A stretch of 9,104 nt of DNA from Candidatus Peribacteraceae bacterium (GCA_013140485.1 JABFSS010000048.1:1-9104); one strand, 5' to 3'. Shown: positions 1-5,655, counted from the first letter of the stretch. The notes: generated by a model not told the origin, from the letters alone. Translations and numbers: made by a program.

Positions 1-1914
1 CTCCACCCCCACCTCCGAGGCGGAAGATCGGCTGGCGGTGGCTGCCCCGGTGTTTGCTGCCGACGCGGAAACATTCATGGCGACGACGCTGTCTCCCTCC
101 TGCAACCCGGACAGGATTTCCGTGATGCGCCCGTCCGTCATGCCGGTCTCGACCGTGACGGATTCACCCGTGGTTTTCTGTACCGTCGCCGCGCCGCTTG
201 CGTCACGGCGGATGGCGAGGTTGGGAACCGCAAGAGCGTTTTCTTTTTTCGCCGTTTCGATCTGAACCGTCGCCGTCATGCCCGAGAGAATCGTCAGGTC
301 TTTTGGCGTCGGCAGTTTGACGGAGACGTTGTACGACACGACGCCCGACTGTTCGATGGGCGCGGGGTCGATTTGGTCGATGATTCCGGTGAACGTCTGT
401 CCGGGAAGCGCATCGAGAATGATGGATGCGGAGAGGCCGGTGCGCACCCGCACGACGTCGACCTGGTCGAGGGGAATCGTCACGACGATGAAGTCGGGAT
501 TCTGGAGCACGGCGTACTCGGTGTCGCCCGTATCGAGGAGATTGTCGCCCACTTTGTAATCGAGATGCGTGAGGATGCCGTCGAAGGGCGACCTCAGCTC
601 GTAATCCTTGAGCACTTTGCTGGTTTTCTGTAGGGATGCCGACCGCTGCGCCACATCGTTCTGCTTGAGTTTGATGTTGATATCGGTGCCCCCGATCGCC
701 GATTCCAGCGCGCTCTGCTTGGACCGGAGATCGCCCGGACTCTGCGTCTCGAGCACGCGCAGATTATCCTGCGCGAGCGTAAGCGCGTTCTGCGCGGAGC
801 GTACCGCGTCTTCTTTCGTCCGGAGGGTGACGCTGGGAATTCCTTCATCGGAAGACACGGCGTCGAGATTCGCCTGCGCGGTTTCGATGCTGCTGATCAG
901 CCCCATCGCCGCACTGCGGTTGGCGGCGACCGTCGAACGCAGCGCGTTGAGATCATCGACGGTGAAGAGGCTGGTATCGGTCGTCGCTCCCTGCATCATC
1001 ACGTACGTTTTCTCGGCGAGGAGGGAAATATTTTTTGCGAGCACATGCGCGTCGGTGAGAGCCTGGAGAATGACACCGGGATTGCGCTGCGACGAGAGCG
1101 CGTTGCCGTACGCCTGGTGCATCGCATTCACGGTGTTCACGGCATCGAGATACACATACTCGAGTTCCTGGCGCTTCACCGGGTCGTTATAGAGAAAATG
1201 GCTGATCTCCAGTTCATAGCCGTTCGCCGGGCGCGAGTCGGCGCTCCGCGTGAGCACGTCGTAGAAGGAATCGAGAAGATCGTCTGCATCGGCGATCGTT
1301 GTTTGTGCCGTCATTGCGAGCGACTGGAGTTCGGTGTTCTCCTGTTTCTCCAAGTCCAGGATCGCCTGCTCGAGCGCCGACTGCTTCTCGGTGACGGCGC
1401 GCTCGGCAGTCGCGAGATCGACGGGAAGTTTTTCCCGGGAGACGTCCAGAGCGCTCATCGCGTCTTGCACCGTTTTCTCCCGATCGTTTCGTAGCTGCTC
1501 AAGCTGAAGAGCACTCGCACCCACGGCGAGCTGCGCCGAACGGACGTCCGCGAGAACCGATGACTTATCCAGTTCGGCGATGATCTGCCCCTGCTTCACG
1601 CGGTCTCCCTCTTTGAAGAAGACTTTCGTCACCGTTCCTTTTTGATTGAACCGCAACGTCTGTTCGCTCGCAAACGTCACTTTGCCCGTCGCTTTGACGC
1701 TCTGGACGATTGTCTGCCGCGCAACGCGCGTCACGCTCGTTTGGGCTTCGGCTTGCGACGAATCGCCGCGGAAGTAGAGATAGCCGCCGCCGAGAACTGC
1801 AGAGGTCCCGAGTCCCGCGAGGTAACTGCCCAGGACGATCCGTGCCAGAAAAGCGCGGATGCGAAGACGCACGCCGGATGACTGCGCGGCAAATGACGGG
1901 GGTAGCACGCTCAT
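1..1914 (-). CDS. Efflux-type periplasmic adaptor (HlyD/MacA/YknX-like), 3' end beyond window
   Basis: The minus frame is open from ATG 1914 to the window edge (638 codons, no stop), so the C-terminus is missing. Translation shows a short basic N-terminus and one membrane helix (about residues 22-48). The first half of a lipoyl/barrel-sandwich domain follows (about 73-116, with GTVTKVFFKEGDRVKQGQII). Next come long helical, heptad-like stretches (about 120-190 and 320-430) separated by a further helical insert (about 205-315). The second lipoyl half (YELRSPFDGILTHLDYKVGD, from about 438), a beta-barrel, a membrane-proximal region and a Ser/Ala/Thr/Gly-rich tail complete it. Family knowledge: such adaptors link an inner-membrane ABC (MacB-like) or RND pump to an outer conduit, or assist export in monoderms; the pump gene would be expected beyond position 1. 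The start overlaps the upstream stop (ATGA, 1911-1914), implying translational coupling. The fold class is secure; the transported substrate is unknown. Confidence 0.93.
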   Translation of the reverse strand, partial: MSVLPPSFAAQSSGVRLRIRAFLARIVLGSYLAGLGTSAVLGGGYLYFRGDSSQAEAQTSVTRVARQTIVQSVKATGKVTFASEQTLRFNQKGTVTKVFFKEGDRVKQGQIIAELDKSSVLADVRSAQLAVGASALQLEQLRNDREKTVQDAMSALDVSREKLPVDLATAERAVTEKQSALEQAILDLEKQENTELQSLAMTAQTTIADADDLLDSFYDVLTRSADSRPANGYELEISHFLYNDPVKRQELEYVYLDAVNTVNAMHQAYGNALSSQRNPGVILQALTDAHVLAKNISLLAEKTYVMMQGATTDTSLFTVDDLNALRSTVAANRSAAMGLISSIETAQANLDAVSSDEGIPSVTLRTKEDAVRSAQNALTLAQDNLRVLETQSPGDLRSKQSALESAIGGTDINIKLKQNDVAQRSASLQKTSKVLKDYELRSPFDGILTHLDYKVGDNLLDTGDTEYAVLQNPDFIVVTIPLDQVDVVRVRTGLSASIILDALPGQTFTGIIDQIDPAPIEQSGVVSYNVSVKLPTPKDLTILSGMTATVQIETAKKENALAVPNLAIRRDASGAATVQKTTGESVTVETGMTDGRITEILSGLQEGDSVVAMNVSASAANTGAATASRSSASEVGVE

Positions 1915-2279
1915 GAATTTGAGGACGCGGAAGAACTGACGGAGGAATTGGCGGCAGAGGACGCCGAGCCGTTCATTGACGATGAAGATGACACGGCGCT
2001 CTGAGAACTTCCAAATTGTCCGCGGCCTCCTCCGAATTGCACTCCGTGCTCCTGCGCGATCTGCTGCATCGTCTTTCCGCCGTCGAGCTCCGCCTGGAGT
2101 TCGGCTTCGGTCATGCCGAAGCGCTCCGCCATCCGGGTGATGTTCATGCCTCCACTGCCGGTGAATGTACCCCTACGGGAAGAACCTCCCATCACGCGCA
2201 TTCCACCTATGATGAGAAGAAGGACGACGAGTCCCGATGCAAGGCCCAGGCCGAAGGAAAAAGGATGGAGGCGCTGCAT
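1911..2279 (-). CDS. Small membrane-anchored protein with DUF2680-like helical motif
   Basis: This 122-aa protein is first in the operon with the adaptor, which it overlaps by ATGA. One hydrophobic segment (about residues 8-29, LGLASGLVVLLLIIGG) acts as an uncleaved anchor or signal. Residues about 46-80 form a compact two-helix motif (RFGMTEAELQAELDGGKTM then IAQEHGV) that resembles the DUF2680/YckD motif; I rate this as resemblance, not proof. A Gly-rich linker follows, then a low-complexity Ser/Ala/Asn tail (about 91-122), probably flexible and outside the membrane. ATG 2279 was chosen; a TTG two codons upstream (2285) is possible. Neither has a Shine-Dalgarno sequence: the leader is pyrimidine-rich (CTTCCTCCTTTGTCT). 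The close coupling suggests an accessory or regulatory role for the adaptor/pump complex. Function unknown. Confidence 0.85.
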   Translation of the reverse strand: MQRLHPFSFGLGLASGLVVLLLIIGGMRVMGGSSRRGTFTGSGGMNITRMAERFGMTEAELQAELDGGKTMQQIAQEHGVQFGGGRGQFGSSQSAVSSSSSMNGSASSAANSSVSSSASSNS

Positions 2280-2309
2280 AGACAAAGGAGGAAGAATACA
2301 GGAATCCCC

Positions 2310-2342
2310 AGTGTAAGAAGAAGAGATTAAGACCCGATTAAG
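2310..2342 (-). promoter_or_regulatory. Putative response-regulator operator plus -10 for the adaptor operon
   Basis: Read on the minus strand, CTTAATC at 2342-2336 is repeated exactly 11 bp later at 2331-2325. After 9 bp comes TACACT (2315-2310), four of six matches to TATAAT. There is no recognisable -35, as expected when an OmpR/PhoB-type activator binds in its place. Transcription would start near 2303, about 24 nt before ATG 2279. The same arrangement occurs at 2380-2412 and 4832-4864. The repeats are directly visible; the binding protein is inferred. Confidence 0.65.
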
Positions 2343-2379
2343 GAGTATAATCCCCTATCCGAGGCTGTATGAGGAATCT

Positions 2380-2412
2380 CTTAATCCACTCTTAATCTCC
2401 GACTTCTATTCT
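2380..2412 (+). promoter_or_regulatory. Putative autoregulatory operator plus -10 for the response regulator operon
   Basis: CTTAATC at 2380-2386 recurs at 2391-2397 (11-bp period), followed after 9 bp by TATTCT (2407-2412). The predicted transcription start falls at about 2418-2420, on or next to ATG 2420, so the mRNA would be leaderless or nearly so; the bases before the ATG (CTTCTTTCC) contain no Shine-Dalgarno sequence. A perfect TATAAT at 2346-2351 lies farther upstream without a convincing -35 and could give basal expression. Direct repeats next to the regulator's own gene suggest autoregulation. Confidence 0.65.
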
Positions 2413-2419
2413 TCTTTCC

Positions 2420-3082
2420 ATGCACATCCTCGTCATCGAAGATCAGCAGAAGCTCGCGGACAACATCCGCCAGTTCCTCGAACTCGAGCGGTACGCCGTC
2501 ACCGTAGCGCACGACGGCAAGGACGGTCTGGAGAAAGCGATGACGCACGAGATTGATCTTCTGATTCTCGACATCAACCTTCCGGGGTTGGACGGATACG
2601 CCGTATGTTCGATGCTGCGGCAGAACAAAAAGAACATGCCGATCCTGATGCTCACGGCGCGCGGCCAGCAGAAGGAGATCGTCCATGGACTCAACATCGG
2701 CGCGGACGATTACCTGACCAAGCCGTTCGAGCTGGATGAACTGCTTGCGCGCGTCCGGGCGCTGCTGCGGCGCAATGGGAAAGAGAAGAGCCCCACGCTC
2801 GCGACGGGAGAGATTCTGCTCGATACCAACACGCGCGAGGTGCGCAAAGGCGAACGGAAGGTTGATCTGTCGCCCAAGGAGTACGCGTTGTTTGAATTTC
2901 TTCTCCGTAACAAAGGAACCGCCCAGGACCGTCCGAAGATCATCGAACACGTGTGGGGTGGCAGGGACGAGCTCTTGTTTTCGCAAACCGTGGACGTGCA
3001 TGTTGCGTATGTACGGCGGAAGCTGGGGAAGAAAGCCATCCAAACCGTGCCGGGGAAAGGCTATCTTGTCCCTGTCGATTAA
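2420..3082 (+). CDS. OmpR/PhoB-family response regulator
   Basis: This 220-aa protein has the usual length and two-domain plan. Receiver domain, residues 1-115: acidic pair E7-D8, phosphoacceptor D51 (LLILDINLPGLDGY), switch T79, conserved K101 (YLTKPF) and Y98. After a short linker comes the winged-helix DNA-binding domain (about 127-220), with recognition helix TVDVHVAYVRRKL (190-202) and the terminal hairpin PGKGYLV. All catalytic residues are present, so it should be phosphorylated by the kinase encoded one base downstream. The start at ATG 2420 yields the canonical MHILVIEDQQKLADN beginning. Family knowledge: such regulators bind 11-bp direct repeats as dimers, and repeats of that kind lie at 2380-2397, 2325-2342 and 4832-4849. 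It probably activates its own operon, the divergent adaptor operon and the secreted-protein gene at 4908. Confidence 0.97.
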   Translation: MHILVIEDQQKLADNIRQFLELERYAVTVAHDGKDGLEKAMTHEIDLLILDINLPGLDGYAVCSMLRQNKKNMPILMLTARGQQKEIVHGLNIGADDYLTKPFELDELLARVRALLRRNGKEKSPTLATGEILLDTNTREVRKGERKVDLSPKEYALFEFLLRNKGTAQDRPKIIEHVWGGRDELLFSQTVDVHVAYVRRKLGKKAIQTVPGKGYLVPVD

Positions 3083-3083
3083 T

Positions 3084-4259
3084 ATGATCTTCCGACGCAT
3101 CAGTTACCGCATCGCGCTGCAATTCACGGCGTTCGTCTTCGTGCTGCTGCTGGTCAACGGCGCGGTGTTCCTCGCCGCGGATCTCAGCAATGCCCGGCGG
3201 CAGACTCACGTCAGACTGCAACAACGGGCGTCCCGCATTCTGATTGAACAATCCACCAACGGAGAGCGTGCACTGCAGGCGCTCCCTCGACCGTTGCGTG
3301 AACGCGTCCGTATCGTCGACGCAAGCGGGACCTCCATCATCAGCGGCATGATGTTCGACGACATTCCCTTCTCTCTGGAGAAGGGATTTTCCCAGTTCAA
3401 CTTTGAGAACGACGAGTTCATCGTGCTGACGGTTCCCATTTTGGAGGGAGCGGTGGTGAAAGGATATGTGCAAGTCGGCGACATCGAACGCCTGCAGTTC
3501 GGCGATCTTCCCATGCGCGCTCTCATTTATTTGATTGTGAGCGTGATCATTTCGGCACTGACCTTCGTGGTGGGCCTCTTCTTCGCGCGAAGCAGCTTGA
3601 AACCGGCGGAAGAGATGATGGAACGACTTGAGCAATTCACGCAGGACGCGAGCCACGAGCTGCGCACGCCTATCGCAGCGCTGAGTTCGTCCCTGGACCT
3701 CGCACTGAAGAACAAGAAATATCATGAAGGCATTCTCTCGGCAAAAGACGATCTGAAGGACGTCGCCGTTCTCGTCGAGCGCCTCCTGGAGCTCACGAGG
3801 CTGGATCAATTCACGCTGGAGAGGACGTCGCTTGATCTTTCCGGACTTGTCGAAAGCTCCGTCGAGAAGCACAAGCCGCTTGCCGGAGAAAAGAACGTGA
3901 CCATCAGCGCGCATCTTGCGCCCGATATCTCCGTGCAGGGTGACGCGCTCCTCCTCAAACAAGTGATCGGCAATTTGATCAGCAATGCCATCAAGTTCAG
4001 CAAGTCGGACGGAGGCACCATCACCGTCCGCCTGACGAAAGATGCTCTCTCGATCGAAGACACCGGCGTCGGCATCCGAAAGCAGGATATTCCGCACATC
4101 TTCGACCGTTTCTTTCAGGCGGAGAACTCACGGTCGAATGGCGGCCTGGGCCTGGGCCTCGCGCTGGTGAAGAGGATCGTGGAATTGCATGGCTGGAGGA
4201 TCACAGCGAAGAGCCAGGAGGGGAAGGGAACGACGTTTACTGTGTCATTTGACGACTAG
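3084..4259 (+). CDS. Membrane sensor histidine kinase, apparently without HAMP domain
   Basis: This 391-aa protein starts at ATG 3084, one base after the regulator's stop (TAATATG), so the pair is co-translated. TM1 is at about 10-33, an extracytoplasmic sensor region of about 105 residues (36-143) follows, and TM2 is at about 146-168. The phosphorylation H-box is DASHELRTP with H191. The ATPase domain shows the N-box (GNLISNAIKFS, N301), G1 (DTGVGI, 326-331), F-box (FDRFFQ) and G2 (GLGLGLAL, 354-361); the protein ends soon after in TTFTVSFDD. All catalytic motifs are intact. Only about 20 residues separate TM2 from the H-box, too few for a full HAMP linker. The frame stays open upstream into the regulator gene (to 2736), but that part is out-of-frame overlap, not extra protein. 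The ligand cannot be read from the sensor region; envelope stress or metals are guesses from the neighbours. Confidence 0.96.
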   Translation: MIFRRISYRIALQFTAFVFVLLLVNGAVFLAADLSNARRQTHVRLQQRASRILIEQSTNGERALQALPRPLRERVRIVDASGTSIISGMMFDDIPFSLEKGFSQFNFENDEFIVLTVPILEGAVVKGYVQVGDIERLQFGDLPMRALIYLIVSVIISALTFVVGLFFARSSLKPAEEMMERLEQFTQDASHELRTPIAALSSSLDLALKNKKYHEGILSAKDDLKDVAVLVERLLELTRLDQFTLERTSLDLSGLVESSVEKHKPLAGEKNVTISAHLAPDISVQGDALLLKQVIGNLISNAIKFSKSDGGTITVRLTKDALSIEDTGVGIRKQDIPHIFDRFFQAENSRSNGGLGLGLALVKRIVELHGWRITAKSQEGKGTTFTVSFDD

Positions 4260-4273
4260 AAGCGATTGCCTGC

Positions 4274-4423
4274 ATGACAATTTTACTTAACAATGTCGAC
4301 GGTGCATCTTCGGATGCCCATGCTCTTTCACTCACACATCACCTTCCTTATAGAGCGCTTCACGAAGCGTTGCATGAGGAAGGTGAAACGAATCACCTGC
4401 TCGCCAAGACCACTTCTCTTTGA
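4274..4423 (+). CDS. Possible 49-aa small protein (weak SurE-like start)
   Basis: An ATG 14 nt after the kinase stop opens 49 codons ending in TGA at 4421-4423, nine bases before the next gene. The first residues, MTILLNNVDG, recall the SurE nucleotidase N-terminus (M-ILL-NDDG), and RALHEALHEEG sits roughly where SurE has its first long helix. One metal-binding Asp would be Val here, and the protein stops far too early for an enzyme. It could be a small protein, a decayed SurE fragment, or no gene at all, because the same bases form two strong hairpins (4304-4317 and 4339-4386). No Shine-Dalgarno sequence is visible. Confidence 0.25.
   Translation: MTILLNNVDGASSDAHALSLTHHLPYRALHEALHEEGETNHLLAKTTSL
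4304..4386 (+). other. Structured stretch: UUCG hairpin and long compound stem-loop
   Basis: Hairpin A is GCATC-TTCG-GATGC (4304-4317), a classic C(UUCG)G tetraloop. Hairpin B has a perfect 10-bp outer stem, TCACCTTCCT (4339-4348) with AGGAAGGTGA (4377-4386). A symmetrical 5x5 internal loop and a 7-bp inner stem (4354-4360 with 4365-4371, one G-U) closed by loop CACG follow. There is no T-tract, so B is not a standard terminator. A weak promoter-like pair, TTGCCT (4266-4271) and AACAAT (4289-4294) with 17-bp spacing, would start a transcript just before hairpin A and make this the leader of the 4433 gene. Possible cis-regulatory RNA; it competes with the small-ORF reading of the same bases. 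Confidence 0.4.
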
Positions 4424-4432
4424 GGGACTACG

Positions 4433-4762
4433 ATGCACCAGACAGATCCAGTCACGGCAGTAGTAATGCCCCGTGAAAAGGGGCCCTATAAAGGAATTGT
4501 CCGACCCGGAAAAAATGAAGATTTGGCCATGTGGCTGGACCGTCTCGGTGCACCGAGAGCGGTAGTCGGAGCAAAGATTTTAGCCGGGAGAATGGAAGCC
4601 CTGGTTGCCGACAATGGTAAACATGGATGTTTGATGTCGCGAACCGAGCATGAGTCGGTATCCGGCAAAAAGCCGGCAATCACTGCAGTGTTTATTATCT
4701 ACTGCGGGGATTGGCAAGGCCTCGAAGAGGCCGCCATGCAGCCAAATGAAAATGATTCGTGA
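4433..4762 (+). CDS. Hypothetical protein, 109 aa
   Basis: ATG 4433 is preceded by GAGGG six bases upstream, one of the few Shine-Dalgarno-like sequences here, and the gene ends just before a strong hairpin terminator (4775-4807). Both signs support a real gene. The protein is soluble-looking, with no signal peptide or membrane helix. It has a Pro/Gly-containing N-terminus (PREKGPYKGIVRPGKNEDL), a middle segment WLDRLGAPRAVVGAKILAG, two Cys residues, and a hydrophobic strand-like run AITAVFIIYCGDW near residues 82-94, then an acidic end. I do not recognise the family. Third positions appear less G+C-biased than in the neighbouring genes, which could mean recent acquisition. It sits after the two-component genes but has no copy of the CTTAATC operator. 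Confidence 0.6.
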   Translation: MHQTDPVTAVVMPREKGPYKGIVRPGKNEDLAMWLDRLGAPRAVVGAKILAGRMEALVADNGKHGCLMSRTEHESVSGKKPAITAVFIIYCGDWQGLEEAAMQPNENDS

Positions 4763-4774
4763 TGAGTGAAAGAG

Positions 4775-4807
4775 GCGGCCTGGAACAATGATGTTCCGGG
4801 CCGCTTT
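4775..4807 (+). terminator. Rho-independent-type terminator after the 109-aa gene
   Basis: GCGGCCTGGAACA (4775-4787) pairs with TGTTCCGGGCCGC (4792-4804) over 13 bp with a single T-G wobble, around the loop ATGA. It is followed by only TTT, so termination strength is uncertain. It separates the 4433 gene from the promoter at 4832. Confidence 0.75.
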
Positions 4808-4831
4808 GCTGTGCCGGAGAACAATGAAGCT

Positions 4832-4864
4832 CTTAATCCCCTCTTAAGCCCTCATCCATAGACT
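4832..4864 (+). promoter_or_regulatory. Putative response-regulator operator plus -10 for the secreted-protein gene
   Basis: CTTAATC (4832-4838) and CTTAAGC (4843-4849) lie 11 bp apart, followed after 9 bp by TAGACT (4859-4864). Spacing and sequence match the operators at 2380-2412 and 2342-2310. The predicted start, near 4871, gives a leader of about 37 nt. The leader contains a perfect tandem TTTTACTTC repeat (4882-4890, 4891-4899), is pyrimidine-rich, and has no Shine-Dalgarno sequence before ATG 4908. Confidence 0.65.
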
Positions 4865-4907
4865 GTTCGCAGGACGGTCCTTTTTACTTCTTTTACTTCT
4901 CTCCTTT

Positions 4908-5435
4908 ATGAATATCAGTACGACCAAGATCATGGTGACCGCGGCTGCGGCTCTCTCCCTCCTCGGCACAAGCGCCGTCGCGTTCGCCCAGAGTTCTTCC
5001 TCGCCGACCGGCACGACTGCCACGACCTATAACCCGTCGACATGCTCCGCCGCATTCAGCGCACAGAGTTCTGCGATGCTCTCGGCCAAGGACGCGTTGC
5101 ATGCCGCCGAAAAAGCAGCTGAACAAGCCAAGGCGTTGGCCATGACCGCCGCTCTCGCGCTCAGTGACGAGACGGCGCGCACAACCGCACTCAAGGCGGC
5201 CGAGCAGGCGTTTCGTAATGCGATGACGCCCGCGATGGAGCAATTCAAGACCGCGACTCAGGCCACGCGCGACGCAATGAAGACCGCATGCGCGGGACTC
5301 GGACCCAAAGGCGGAATGTTCCCCGTCGGACACATGATGAAAGGCTTCGGCCCGGGCGGACACAAGGGCGGCAAGATGCCCGGCATGCGCGGCATGCACA
5401 ACAAGACAATGACTGCACCGGCAAACAACCAGTAA
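4908..5435 (+). CDS. Secreted Ala-rich helical protein with Met/His/Gly-rich tail
   Basis: This 175-aa protein has a clear Sec signal peptide (ISTTKIMVTAAAALSLLGTS, cleavage likely after AVAFA, residue 27). A Ser/Thr linker follows. Residues about 46-128 are Ala-rich, charged and strongly helical, probably a helical hairpin, with the only two Cys (C46 and C128) at its ends so that a disulfide could pin it. The tail (about 131-168) is rich in Met, His, Gly and Lys (GHMMKGFGPGGHKGGKMPGM), a composition typical of Cu(I)/Cu(II) or Ni binding regions. The gene is monocistronic between its own promoter and a hairpin terminator. The operator shared with the two-component operon suggests induction by the same signal. 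The role resembles that of small stress-induced envelope proteins such as Spy/CpxP, but I see no LTXXQ motif, so this is an analogy only. Function unknown. Confidence 0.9.
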   Translation: MNISTTKIMVTAAAALSLLGTSAVAFAQSSSSPTGTTATTYNPSTCSAAFSAQSSAMLSAKDALHAAEKAAEQAKALAMTAALALSDETARTTALKAAEQAFRNAMTPAMEQFKTATQATRDAMKTACAGLGPKGGMFPVGHMMKGFGPGGHKGGKMPGMRGMHNKTMTAPANNQ

Positions 5436-5453
5436 ACACCAATCACCGACGAG

Positions 5454-5480
5454 AGAAGCCGCAAGGGGGCGGCTTCTTTC
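5454..5480 (+). terminator. Hairpin terminator after the secreted-protein gene
   Basis: AGAAGCCGC (5454-5462) pairs perfectly with GCGGCTTCT (5469-5477), with loop AAGGGG, 18 nt after the stop. The T-run is short (TTTC). The sequence CCGCAAGGGGG (5459-5469) recurs at 5579-5589 in the hairpin cluster downstream. Confidence 0.65.
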
Positions 5481-5503
5481 AAAGAAGCAACAAACATCAT
5501 CGT

Positions 5504-5599
5504 AAGGAGTATTCCTCCTTCGGACGCCTGCCCCGCGGAGCTCGCGCAAGCGAGCGCAGTGGGGTCAGCAAGATTCCTCCGCAAGGGGGTTCTTGCTGA
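5504..5599. repeat. Cluster of three consecutive hairpins, two with GCAA tetraloops
   Basis: Hairpin 1: AAGGAG (5504-5509) with CTCCTT (5515-5520). Hairpin 2: GCTCGC-GCAA-GCGAGC (5540-5555), extended by CCCC (5531-5534) with GGGG (5561-5564) plus a G-T and a C-G pair. Hairpin 3: TCAGCAAGA (5565-5573) with TCTTGCTGA (5591-5599), and inside it CCTCC-GCAA-GGGGG (5576-5589). Hairpins 2 and 3 abut. The region is intergenic with no convincing ORF. It looks like a compound REP/BIME-type repeat or a structured RNA; other genomic copies cannot be tested from one window. Confidence 0.5.
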
Positions 5600-5655
5600 T
5601 GCTCACGAGATCTTGCGCGGGTCCGGCATGATGGATCACAATAATCCCAACCCTG

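Noticed and set aside
608..1494. Plus-strand frames at 608-1192 and 1045-1494
   Set aside because: They lie opposite the adaptor gene, whose minus frame is open for 638 codons with lipoyl motifs at both ends.
2284..2293. AAAGGAGGAA, a perfect Shine-Dalgarno-like string on the plus strand
   Set aside because: No start codon with an open frame follows at suitable distance, and on the minus strand, where the gene is, it reads as a pyrimidine tract.
2346..2351. Perfect TATAAT on the plus strand between the divergent operators
   Set aside because: No -35-like hexamer at 16-18 bp and it lies upstream of the operator repeats; kept only as a possible basal promoter.
2381..3100. Minus-strand 239-codon frame opposite the response regulator
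   Set aside because: The plus-strand protein has every receiver and winged-helix signature; the antisense frame has none and runs through the promoter.
2940..4097. Minus-strand open frame of 385 codons opposite the kinase and the end of the regulator
   Set aside because: It is antisense to two genes with complete family motifs; its translation is Arg/His/Gln-rich with no domain. It is an effect of G+C-rich codon bias.
4339..4386. Integron attC-like recombination site
   Set aside because: The inverted repeat lacks the RYYYAAC/GTTRRRY core boxes, and no integrase or cassette array is seen.
4893..5549. Minus-strand frame opposite the secreted-protein gene
   Set aside because: It is Arg/Cys/His-rich without domains and crosses a terminator hairpin; the plus-strand gene has a signal peptide and promoter.
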